Assembly (NCBI GenBank): GCA_003476475.1
Contig: DMUD01000292.1
Span: 1-17,843, forward strand
Direction: 5' to 3'
Length of the DNA stretch: 17,843 bases
Source of the DNA: Cytophagales bacterium
GTDB taxonomy: Bacteria > Bacteroidota > Bacteroidia > Cytophagales > UBA9547
The notes below the pieces were generated by a model. That model had not been told where the DNA came from, did no database searches, and saw only the letters and a list, made by a program, of their open reading frames with translations. The stretch's first letter is position 1; every line of letters starts with the position of its first letter. Shown piece after piece: positions 1 through 7,141 of this stretch. The position numbers and the translations under genes were made by a program.

Positions 1-34
1 CTACATGCATATTGGTACTTGGTAATTGAAATTA

Positions 35-1636
35 TTACCTTAATTCTCTAGTTGCTTCTAAAAACACCTTGTCATTTTGGTTGAAAACGAAGTAAAACCC
101 GTCATTTTTCCATTTGTATTTTGCCACTAAGGCTTTGATATAATTGCGAATATATTCTTTTGAACGTCCAAAACCATTAGCGTTGAATTTTATCCCCGAT
201 TTTTCGGCTTGTAACGTCATTTTTTGAAGATCAGTGTCCATGATTTTAAAGTCTTTTGCAAACTGTTGCAGAGACATGGATGAAATTATTTTATTGTTTG
301 AATTGTAAATCTCAGAAGCCAATTCGCGTAGCAGCCCTTTGTTCATCAGTTGTGAAAGATAACTGCTAAAGGCAGTGGTGTCTTGGGGAACAAATATATC
401 GGGCATGATGCCGCCACCGCCGTATACAGTTCGGCCAAAATCGGTTTTGTATTTGAGCGAATCGGAAAAATGAATGCTGTCTTTGCTATACATTTCGCCA
501 TTCTTGAAACGATTCAAGTATTCCAATTCGTATTGTTCCTTGCTGCCATTATAAGGTTTTTGAATACAACGGCCGCTAGGTGTGTAATATCTTGAAATGG
601 TAAGTCGTAATTCCGAACCATCTGAAAGTTCAATAGGCATTTGCACCAAACCTTTTCCAAAAGTCCTACGGCCGATGATGGTGGCCCTATCATGGTCTTG
701 CAATGCTCCCGCTACGATTTCAGAGGCCGAAGCGCTTCCTTCGTCCACCAACACAATAAGTTTTCCTTTTTCAAAAGCTCCTAGTCTTTCAGCATTTAAT
801 TCGTTGCTGTATTCATGTTTTCTGCCTTTGGTAAAAACGATAAGTTTATTTTTGTCTAAAAACTCATCGGCAATGTTGGCGGCATGTTCTAGATACCCGC
901 CTGGGTTGTCACGCAAGTCTAGCACGAGTTTTTTCATGCCTTGGCTCATCAATTTATCGAGCGCTTGTTTGAATTCTTGATAGGTGTTTTCACCAAATCG
1001 ACTTACTTTGATGTATCCTGTTTGCGGTGCAAATATGTAAGATGCATCTACCGAATAGGTGGGGATTTTGTCTCGTATAATCGTGAATGAAAGCTGACCA
1101 CTTATTCCTTTACGTTTGATTGTCAATTTGACACTTGTCCCTTTTTTACCTCGAAGCTTCTTGAATACATCATTTATTGTAATGTTAGTGCCTGTGAATT
1201 TTTCCCCATCCACCTCAATTATTTTGTCACCCGCTTGCAAGCCCACCGTTTCTGAGGGGCCACCACTTATGGGTGTAATAACCTGTACAGTGTCGTTGAA
1301 TATTTGAAATTCGATACCAATACCTTCAAAATCAGCTTCTAAAGAGGCTTGTGCGACTTGCAAGTCTTTGGCTGCAATGTAGGTGGAATGTGGGTCAAGT
1401 TTTTCGAGCATGGCTTGTATCCCTTCCTGCTGCAGTTGCTTTATGTCGACCGAGTCAACATATTCGTTGCTAATATGGCGCAACGCTTCATTCAGCAAGT
1501 CTTTGTTGCTAATAGAAGAGGTATTGCCCAGTTTCTTTCCAATGTAAATTCCCAAAAAAATTCCTATTGTCAACATTGTGGCAAGCCACAACGGGAAACG
1601 AATCGTGTTGGAATCGTTTTGAATCTTTTCGCTCAT
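35..1636 (-). CDS. S41 family C-terminal processing peptidase (CtpA/Prc-like), membrane-anchored
   Basis: This is a serine protease of the tail-specific family, which trims or degrades periplasmic and envelope proteins from their C-terminus. The 533-residue product has one N-terminal membrane segment (about residues 15-32) that should anchor it with the protease in the periplasm. A helical S41 N-terminal region follows, then a PDZ domain at about 95-178 that binds substrate C-termini. The S41 catalytic core at about 200-360 carries the GSASASEI motif with nucleophile Ser303, and the general base Lys328 in TFGKG lies 25 residues later, the spacing seen in E. coli Prc and plant D1 protease. A C-terminal extension of about 120 residues after the core resembles other Bacteroidota members. 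The ATG start is well placed ahead of the membrane segment. It lies 27 nt downstream of the DUF62 gene and is probably co-transcribed with it. Family assignment is firm; the substrate is unknown. Confidence 0.95.
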   Translation of the reverse strand: MSEKIQNDSNTIRFPLWLATMLTIGIFLGIYIGKKLGNTSSISNKDLLNEALRHISNEYVDSVDIKQLQQEGIQAMLEKLDPHSTYIAAKDLQVAQASLEADFEGIGIEFQIFNDTVQVITPISGGPSETVGLQAGDKIIEVDGEKFTGTNITINDVFKKLRGKKGTSVKLTIKRKGISGQLSFTIIRDKIPTYSVDASYIFAPQTGYIKVSRFGENTYQEFKQALDKLMSQGMKKLVLDLRDNPGGYLEHAANIADEFLDKNKLIVFTKGRKHEYSNELNAERLGAFEKGKLIVLVDEGSASASEIVAGALQDHDRATIIGRRTFGKGLVQMPIELSDGSELRLTISRYYTPSGRCIQKPYNGSKEQYELEYLNRFKNGEMYSKDSIHFSDSLKYKTDFGRTVYGGGGIMPDIFVPQDTTAFSSYLSQLMNKGLLRELASEIYNSNNKIISSMSLQQFAKDFKIMDTDLQKMTLQAEKSGIKFNANGFGRSKEYIRNYIKALVAKYKWKNDGFYFVFNQNDKVFLEATRELR

Positions 1637-1663
1637 TGGCTTTGGGGTAGAATAGATTGGTAA

Positions 1664-2446
1664 TTAATCTTCTAGGGCAGGACTAAATTTTACAGTTATC
1701 AGACTGTCGATTCGAATATTCAATAATTTACTTGCATTACTCTGTATCATAAGAATTTCGAGCAATCCCAAACTGTTGAATATACATAAACAGTCTCCTT
1801 TATCTTTCCTCATGTACCCTTCGGTGATGCCTATTATATTGTAGGAACCTATTTTGATGTTGGCTTGGCGTGCATTTCCAATTTTGTTGAAAACATCTAA
1901 TTTGATATTTGTAATAAGATTGCCATAATGGTCAATGTGAATTACTTTGCCTGTGATTTCGTTTGTCGAAGTTTTGTAATCTCTTCCTCTAAGTTGATTA
2001 ATGTTTGTCAACTGTTTGCCAATGTCGTACAATGCCCTGCCACTTGCCAATGCGACTGCCGCATTGGCAAGGATGTTTTTTTCAGGAAAATTGAGTGCGA
2101 TTGAGGGATCTTTTTGTAGTTCCACAATCACAGAGGGGTTGCGGTTGGAAAGAAGAGAGTACATGCCATTATCTGGCCCAATGAAATAATGTTCTTCAAG
2201 TTTTAACGCAATATATTTTTCCTCATCCGATTTTGAATTTACTGCTATCAAGTGCACAGTACCTTGGGGAAAATCACGGAATACCGCACCCAAAACATGG
2301 GCTGCGTGTGATACATTGCAAAGTTCAATGTTGTGAGTGATATCGACAATATTGGCGTTGGGGCTTAAACTCAATATTTTGGCTTTGACAGCGGCCACAT
2401 AATGGTCGTGCCATCCAAAGTCTGACAAAAAAGTGATGATTGCCAT
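1664..2446 (-). CDS. DUF62 / SAM hydroxide adenosyltransferase-like protein (catalytic triad not conserved)
   Basis: The product (260 residues) belongs to the DUF62 family, whose characterised members split S-adenosylmethionine using hydroxide, chloride or fluoride. Visible family marks are the N-terminal SDFG (residues 8-11), the DITHNI segment (35-40), FIGPDNG (88-94) and the C-terminal-domain motif IDHYGNLITNI (about 171-181). Archaeal and bacterial SAM hydrolases use an Asp-Arg-His triad; the Asp and Arg sit in a DPGVGTER segment and the His in an FHGRD segment. Here the first segment reads NSKSDEEK (N70 and K77 at the Asp and Arg places) and the second reads FPEKN, so all three residues appear replaced. 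From memory, other Bacteroidota homologues also diverge here, but some keep the Asp. The fold is clear. Hydrolase activity should not be assumed. The ATG start directly abuts the divergent promoter region shared with phoH. Confidence 0.88.
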   Translation of the reverse strand: MAIITFLSDFGWHDHYVAAVKAKILSLSPNANIVDITHNIELCNVSHAAHVLGAVFRDFPQGTVHLIAVNSKSDEEKYIALKLEEHYFIGPDNGMYSLLSNRNPSVIVELQKDPSIALNFPEKNILANAAVALASGRALYDIGKQLTNINQLRGRDYKTSTNEITGKVIHIDHYGNLITNIKLDVFNKIGNARQANIKIGSYNIIGITEGYMRKDKGDCLCIFNSLGLLEILMIQSNASKLLNIRIDSLITVKFSPALED

Positions 2447-2469
2447 TTGGGGAAAAAAATATACCTTAG
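2440..2469 (+). promoter_or_regulatory. phoH: Candidate Bacteroidota promoter for phoH
   Basis: TTG at 2440-2442 is followed after 19 nt by TACCTTAG at 2462-2469, one base from the -7 consensus TAnnTTTG. The -33 element overlaps the first codons of the divergent DUF62 gene. The predicted transcript start, near 2476, lies about 28 nt ahead of the chosen phoH start. The -7 box sits 2 nt from the minus-strand -7 box, so the two polymerases would compete. Confidence 0.35.
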
Positions 2470-2471
2470 CA

Positions 2472-2500
2472 CAAAGAAAATAGATTAGTACCTAAACAAC
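2472..2500 (-). promoter_or_regulatory. Candidate Bacteroidota promoter for the DUF62-S41 unit
   Basis: Read on the minus strand, TTG (complement of 2500-2502) is followed after 20 nt by TTTCTTTG (complement of 2472-2479). This matches the Bacteroidota consensus of a -33 TTTG-like element and a -7 TAnnTTTG, except for T in place of the A. The start codon at 2446 lies about 25 nt downstream of the -7 box. The match is moderate and was judged by eye. Confidence 0.3.
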
Positions 2501-2503
2501 AAC

Positions 2504-3442
2504 TTGCATTTGCACGAGTCCATAATTTATTTGGAGAACATTTCTCTAGTTGATTTTTTAGGAGCTAACAATGTCAATTTTGACGAGATAGTGTCTGCCT
2601 TCCCCGATTCTAAAATTATTTCTCGAGGCAATGAAATTAGAATAAAAGGCAAAGTGAGCGAGATTGGAAAAATAAGCGATGTGATTTCTTCAATGATAGC
2701 ACACTTTAATAAATATGGTTATTTAAAACCAGAACAGGTGCATGATTATTTAAATGGCCAGTTAGCAGAGATGGAACCAAAAGCTCCCAATGAGGTTATT
2801 TTGCATTCTGCAAAAGGAAGCAGTATAAAACCTAAAACAAAAAATCAACAACGATTTGCCGATATTGTATTGAAAAATGATGTAGTGTTTGCTGTTGGGC
2901 CCGCTGGAACAGGCAAAACTTATATGGCAGTAGCATTGGCATTGCAAGCGTTGAAAAACAAAGAAATAAAGAAGATAATTGTTACACGACCAGCTGTGGA
3001 AGCTGGCGAGAACCTAGGTTTTTTGCCTGGAGACTTAAATGAAAAAATTGCTCCCTATCTAAGACCAGTTTTCGATGCTTTCGAAGACATGTTAGCACCT
3101 GAAAAATTAAAATTTTACCAAGAGAACAACATCATTGAAATTGCCCCTTTGGCTTACATGAGAGGGCGTACACTGAATCATGCTTTTATCATTTTAGATG
3201 AGGCTCAAAATGCCACAAACGTGCAGCTCAAAATGTTTCTTACGCGTTTGGGCTTGGGGTCAAAAGCCATTGTGACTGGAGATATCACCCAAATAGACTT
3301 GCCTAAAAAACAACTTTCGGGACTATCCGATGCCATTAACAGATTGGAAAAACTGCAAGGAATAGGAGTGGTAATTATGAATGGAAATGACGTATGTCGC
3401 CATCCGATGGTTTCAAAAATTATAAAGGCATATGAGTCCTAG
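2504..3442 (+). CDS. phoH: PhoH family P-loop ATPase
   Basis: This is a PhoH-type ATPase of 312 residues, the usual length for the family. PhoH proteins are cytosolic nucleotide-binding proteins with a helicase-like fold, linked in bacteria to RNA metabolism and stress; the exact reaction is unsettled. Residues 1-110 form the N-terminal region with a KH-like segment. The PhoH domain follows, with Walker A GPAGTGKT at 132-139, the ITVRPA-like strand IIVTRPAVEAGE at 158-169, Walker B FIILDEAQN at 228-236, and VTGDITQIDL at 257-266. The start is a TTG at 2504; another TTG at 2510 would shorten it by two residues. Neither has a Shine-Dalgarno sequence, which is normal in this phylum, and there is no in-frame ATG nearby. 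I kept the TTG because family members usually begin just before the ENISLVDFLG segment. It is transcribed away from DUF62 and appears monocistronic. Confidence 0.95.
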   Translation: MHLHESIIYLENISLVDFLGANNVNFDEIVSAFPDSKIISRGNEIRIKGKVSEIGKISDVISSMIAHFNKYGYLKPEQVHDYLNGQLAEMEPKAPNEVILHSAKGSSIKPKTKNQQRFADIVLKNDVVFAVGPAGTGKTYMAVALALQALKNKEIKKIIVTRPAVEAGENLGFLPGDLNEKIAPYLRPVFDAFEDMLAPEKLKFYQENNIIEIAPLAYMRGRTLNHAFIILDEAQNATNVQLKMFLTRLGLGSKAIVTGDITQIDLPKKQLSGLSDAINRLEKLQGIGVVIMNGNDVCRHPMVSKIIKAYES

Positions 3443-3489
3443 TTTTGTATATATATCAGTGAAAATTAAAATGAAATCGATTTTCCAAA

Positions 3490-3521
3490 TTCGTTTAATC
3501 TTTCTTTAGGTACTATATTTG
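3490..3521 (+). promoter_or_regulatory. Bacteroidota promoter for the 3534-wza-wzc operon
   Basis: TTCG at 3490-3493 is followed after 20 nt by a perfect -7 box TATATTTG at 3514-3521. Transcription would start near 3527-3529, only about 6 nt before the ATG at 3534. The box therefore covers the TTG at 3519, which argues against that upstream start and implies a nearly leaderless mRNA. Confidence 0.6.
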
Positions 3522-3533
3522 CTAAATTCTAAA

Positions 3534-3902
3534 ATGAACTCTTCCGAGAAAAAAGCGTTGATTCTCTTGAAAGCAATTATTTTTCTACACCACGATTTTA
3601 CAGACGAGGAGAAAAAGGTTTTAGCCCAAAAAGCCGATACACTAGATGCGCATGAAGAGTTGAATTGGGTTATGAATTTTGTTCAAGAAGATACCTATAC
3701 AGCCTATGAGCGCACCAGGGCTTTTTTAAAAAATGCTCTAGATCATGTAGAAACCTTGCAAAAAGTGGCTTATTTGTGCGAGGTATGGTCAGCAACAAAC
3801 CAAAAAGGGTTTATTACCGAAATGGAAGCCATGTCGATGATAAAATTGGCTCGAGATTGGGGTGTCGAAAGTGAATTTATTAAGCAAGTCAGAAAAAAAT
3901 GA
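3534..3902 (+). CDS. Conserved hypothetical helical protein, first gene of the polysaccharide export operon
   Basis: The function is not recognised. The 122-residue product is soluble, with no signal peptide or membrane segment, is rich in Glu, Lys and Leu, and looks entirely alpha-helical. The C-terminal stretch FITEMEAMSMIKLARDWGV resembles the helical repeat of TerB-like and DnaJ-associated domains, an impression of pattern that I cannot verify. An in-frame TTG at 3519 would add five residues, but it sits inside the -7 promoter box and so cannot be translated from that promoter; ATG at 3534 is preferred. The stop codon overlaps the ATG of the wza-like gene (ATGA), so translation is probably coupled and the protein is made in step with the exporter. 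A regulatory or adaptor role in polysaccharide export is possible but is inferred only from position. Confidence 0.75.
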   Translation: MNSSEKKALILLKAIIFLHHDFTDEEKKVLAQKADTLDAHEELNWVMNFVQEDTYTAYERTRAFLKNALDHVETLQKVAYLCEVWSATNQKGFITEMEAMSMIKLARDWGVESEFIKQVRKK

Positions 3903-4687
3903 GTAATTTTTTGAGAAAGAACAGTCCTAATTTGTTTTTGATAGTAATTGTTGTTCTAACGATTACAAACTGTGTTCCAATAAGAAAGCAGATATTTTTT
4001 AGAGATAAAAACAAAAAAACATTGAGACAAATACAGTCAATGGACACGGTCGTATCGGTCGCGCCCTTTGAATATAGAATTCGTAAGGGCGATGTACTAG
4101 GTATCGACATTTCTACTTTGACACCTAGTCAGTACTCCCTTGACAAGGCCGCGCAATTTGGAGGCGAAGTGGGAAATTCAGGTTATCTTGTCAATGACTC
4201 TGGGTATGTCGATATCCCAATTCTAGGTTTGATAAAGGTTTCTGATCAGACTTTAGATGAGTGTCGTAAAAACATAAAAATAATTGCATCTGATTACTTA
4301 AATAATGTAACCGTCAATGTCAAATTGTTGAACTTTGAGGTATTTGTCATTGGGGAAACCAGAGGAAGGCTTAATTCTCCAGACGGAAAGCTTACATTAT
4401 TGCAAGCCCTTGCCCAAATTGGTACTCCTCCCGAGTTTGCTAATTTGAAAAAGGTTAAGGTAATCAGAAAAATTGAGGGTGGTTCTAAAATACATATTTA
4501 TTATCTTGATGTTTCAGATATAGGGTTGATTGGTAAGCCAGAATTTTATTTAATGCCCCAAGACGTGGTAGTTTTCGAACCTTTGTTGGCCAAGAATGCT
4601 AAAAATTACAGAATGGCAATAGGCTATCTCTCAATTACAATTTCAACATTTTTCCTTTTTTACAATCTTCAATATAGATTTAGGTAG
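3899..4687 (+). CDS. Wza-like polysaccharide export outer-membrane lipoprotein (OPX family)
   Basis: This is an outer-membrane polysaccharide export protein that, with the Wzc-like partner encoded next, should form the conduit for a capsular or exopolysaccharide. The 262-residue product begins with a lipoprotein-type signal: a hydrophobic stretch at 11-23 followed by Cys25. The residue before that Cys is Asn, which is unusual for a lipobox, so lipidation is likely but not certain. A Poly_export domain spans about 57-145 (starting at EYRIRKGDVLGI), and an SLBB beta-grasp domain covers about 146-226 (FEVFVIGETRG). A hydrophobic C-terminal helix at about 240-257 corresponds to the segment that forms the outer-membrane alpha-helical pore in Wza. 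The protein is shorter than Wza (about 380 residues) and has a single SLBB, as is common in Bacteroidota. Its ATG overlaps the preceding stop, and only 2 nt separate it from the kinase gene. Confidence 0.92.
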   Translation: MSNFLRKNSPNLFLIVIVVLTITNCVPIRKQIFFRDKNKKTLRQIQSMDTVVSVAPFEYRIRKGDVLGIDISTLTPSQYSLDKAAQFGGEVGNSGYLVNDSGYVDIPILGLIKVSDQTLDECRKNIKIIASDYLNNVTVNVKLLNFEVFVIGETRGRLNSPDGKLTLLQALAQIGTPPEFANLKKVKVIRKIEGGSKIHIYYLDVSDIGLIGKPEFYLMPQDVVVFEPLLAKNAKNYRMAIGYLSITISTFFLFYNLQYRFR

Positions 4688-4689
4688 TT

Positions 4690-7074
4690 ATGGAGGCCAA
4701 CAATGTCGAGGAATCTTCGATAGACTTTAAAAAGTGGATTAGTTTAGTTTTAAGTAACTGGTATCTTTATGTACTTTTTTTCACTGTTTTATATTCTGCT
4801 ACACTTATTTACAAAAGGTATGCAGTAAACTTATATAATGTGAGATCCTCTGTCTTGGTAAAGGGCAGTACCATAACTTCACATCCGATTTTACAATCAG
4901 GCTATTTTTCGACCAAGCTGCAACAAAAAAATTTAAACAACGAAATCAACATCGTAAAGTCAGTTTCAACTGTAAGAGAAGTCGTGGAGCAGTTGGATAT
5001 GAAAGTATCTTACTTTTTAGTCGGAAGTATTCGCAATACAGAACTCTATCCACATTCTCCTATAAAGCTAGTATTTGACACATCAAGCACGTCCATTCCT
5101 TATAATATTACTTTTCAACTGAATGTTGTTAATAACAATGAGTTTTCCTTAAAATTAAAAGACAACAAAAGTTTCCAGTTTGCGCAAAAAAAATACAGAT
5201 TTGGGGAGCCGGTACATTTTAATTCATTCGAATTTCAGGTAATTAGAACTAATCTTGAGGCAACCTTGCGTTCAAATGAGTCATATCTTTTTAAAATCAA
5301 TAATTTGTCTGATTTGGTGAGTAGTTACAGGACATCTTTGCAAGTTGCCCCTATGGACAAAGAGAGTTCTATACTAGTTATGACCCTATCGAGCACTCAC
5401 CCACCGAGAGAAATTGCTTTTCTTAATAAATTGGCTTCGGTATATATCAAAGAAAGCAACGAGGAGAGGAATTTCTCTGACAACAAAACAATAGAATTTA
5501 TCAACTTTCAAATGGGTATGATAAATGATACATTGGACAAAATTGAATCCAACATCAAAGAAAAGAGCAAGGAATTGAATGTCTTTGATATTAGAGAGGA
5601 AGGCTCGGCAGTGTACGAAAAGATTAAAGGTTATGAAGAGCAGCTAGAAAAATATAAAACCGATCAGAAATATTTTAATTATTTGAAGAATTATCTTACT
5701 CAAAGAAGCGATTACACTGATTTGATAGTCCCCGCTTCCGTGGGCATGTCCGACCCCATGTTAAGTAATTTTATTAGTCAGATAGTAGCTCTTCAAATGA
5801 AGAAAAACATCGATTTTAAATTAACCAATCCCAATAGCCCATTTTATAAAGACAATGAACTAAGAATTCAAGAGATAAAGAAGAATATAGTTGAACTTAT
5901 CAAGAATATTGAAAGTAACAACAGGATTTTTGTTGAAGACTTGAATCACAAAATCAATAGAGAAAGGTTTAAATCGTTCAAGATATCTGATTCTGAAAGA
6001 GAAAATTCTGGCATCAAACGTATGTATGATGTCAATATGTCGATATTTAACTTCCTTTTACAGAAAAGGGTAGAAGCATCAATCAACAAGGCAGCAAATG
6101 CTCCTGACATTAGGGTTGTGGATCAAGCTTCAGTTACAGGAACCATCAGACCAAATCATGACAGCATTAGAATGTATGCAATAATTCTCGGTATTCTTTT
6201 GCCAACACTTATCATAGTGAGCAAAGAATTGATGAATGATAAGGTACGACATAGGGATGATATTTCTAGTTTGTTAAGAATGCCATTTTTGGGGGTTGTG
6301 GGTCACAATCATTCCAATGAGACATTGGTCGTGACACCAAAATCAAAATCTGCCATTTCAGAGTCTTTTCGTTCAATACGTTCGAACTTGCAGTTTTTCT
6401 TGAACAGTCCCGAAAAAAAAACCATATTGGTTACCTCTTCCGTTAGTGGAGAGGGCAAGACTTTTACTTCTATCAATATTTCTCTAGTGTTAGCGATTTC
6501 TGGCAAAAAAACTGTTTTGATTGGAGCCGATATGCGTAAACCTAAACTTTTTGATGAATTTGGATTGAAAAACGATTTTGGTTTAAGCAACTATTTAGTG
6601 GGAAGGGGAGATTATTCTGACATTATTCAAAACACTGAAATAGAAAATCTTTCCATTGTTACATCTGGGCCAATTCCGCCAAATCCATCTGAATTAATTT
6701 TGAGTCCGAGAATGGAGGAACTTATAAACAAACTCAAAGAACAGTTCGACTATATCATTATCGACTCACCACCCATTGGACTTGTTACTGATGCAAGCAT
6801 ATTGATGCGATTTACAGACAGTAACATTTATGTAATTAGAAATAACTATTCAACTAAGGACTCTGTGAAATATGTGGCAGAGCTTTATAATAGTGGCAAA
6901 ATAAAAAACATGTCCCTTCTTATGAACGATGTGGTTAGAAAAGATGGTTACAACTACGGCTACAGTTATGGTCACGGATATGGTTACGGTTATTACTCTG
7001 AAGACCTAGAAACAGTAAAAAAGAAAAATAAATTTCTTTCTTTTTTATTACCCCAAAAAAAGAAGAGGGTTTAA
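4690..7074 (+). CDS. Wzc-like polysaccharide co-polymerase and BY-type tyrosine autokinase
   Basis: This inner-membrane protein controls polysaccharide chain length and export, and its cytosolic domain phosphorylates its own C-terminal tyrosines in trans. The 794-residue product has TM1 at about 24-41, a large periplasmic region with coiled-coil segments (about 270-340 and 380-430), and TM2 at about 495-513 preceded by the Pro-containing segment typical of co-polymerases. The kinase domain follows, with Walker A SVSGEGKT (Lys590), Walker A' IGADMRKP (Asp614; the first Asp of the classical motif is Gly612) and Walker B IIIDSPP (Asp692). The tail at 753-771 holds eight tyrosines (754, 756, 758, 760, 764, 766, 768, 769) interleaved with Gly, the expected phosphorylation cluster, and then a Lys/Arg-rich end. 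An A9 run at 6413-6421 lies just upstream of the Walker A codons. No cognate low-molecular-weight phosphatase (Wzb) is adjacent. Confidence 0.95.
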   Translation: MEANNVEESSIDFKKWISLVLSNWYLYVLFFTVLYSATLIYKRYAVNLYNVRSSVLVKGSTITSHPILQSGYFSTKLQQKNLNNEINIVKSVSTVREVVEQLDMKVSYFLVGSIRNTELYPHSPIKLVFDTSSTSIPYNITFQLNVVNNNEFSLKLKDNKSFQFAQKKYRFGEPVHFNSFEFQVIRTNLEATLRSNESYLFKINNLSDLVSSYRTSLQVAPMDKESSILVMTLSSTHPPREIAFLNKLASVYIKESNEERNFSDNKTIEFINFQMGMINDTLDKIESNIKEKSKELNVFDIREEGSAVYEKIKGYEEQLEKYKTDQKYFNYLKNYLTQRSDYTDLIVPASVGMSDPMLSNFISQIVALQMKKNIDFKLTNPNSPFYKDNELRIQEIKKNIVELIKNIESNNRIFVEDLNHKINRERFKSFKISDSERENSGIKRMYDVNMSIFNFLLQKRVEASINKAANAPDIRVVDQASVTGTIRPNHDSIRMYAIILGILLPTLIIVSKELMNDKVRHRDDISSLLRMPFLGVVGHNHSNETLVVTPKSKSAISESFRSIRSNLQFFLNSPEKKTILVTSSVSGEGKTFTSINISLVLAISGKKTVLIGADMRKPKLFDEFGLKNDFGLSNYLVGRGDYSDIIQNTEIENLSIVTSGPIPPNPSELILSPRMEELINKLKEQFDYIIIDSPPIGLVTDASILMRFTDSNIYVIRNNYSTKDSVKYVAELYNSGKIKNMSLLMNDVVRKDGYNYGYSYGHGYGYGYYSEDLETVKKKNKFLSFLLPQKKKRV

Positions 7075-7086
7075 GGTTGAATTAGA

Positions 7087-7117
7087 TTTTTAAAATAGCA
7101 CGGATATTCTACCTTTG
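7087..7117 (+). promoter_or_regulatory. carB: Bacteroidota promoter for carB and following genes
   Basis: A perfect -7 box TACCTTTG lies at 7110-7117. A weak -33 element, TTTT at 7087-7090, precedes it by 19 nt. Transcription from about 7124 would leave an 18-nt leader before the carB ATG at 7142. This separates carB from the polysaccharide export operon. Confidence 0.55.
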
Positions 7118-7141
7118 TGCGATTTTATCAAATCTTCTTAA

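Noticed and set aside
597..980. Plus-strand open frames opposite the S41 protease gene
   Set aside because: They are antisense shadows of a clearly conserved gene, with no recognisable domain or promoter.
1664..2446. Calling the DUF62 gene a chlorinase or fluorinase
   Set aside because: Those activities belong to a few actinobacterial enzymes; the catalytic segments here do not match them.
3443..3489. Possible terminator hairpin after phoH (GAAAAT...ATTTTC)
   Set aside because: The arms are short and AT-only with a long loop and no following T-run, so it is not supportable as an intrinsic terminator.
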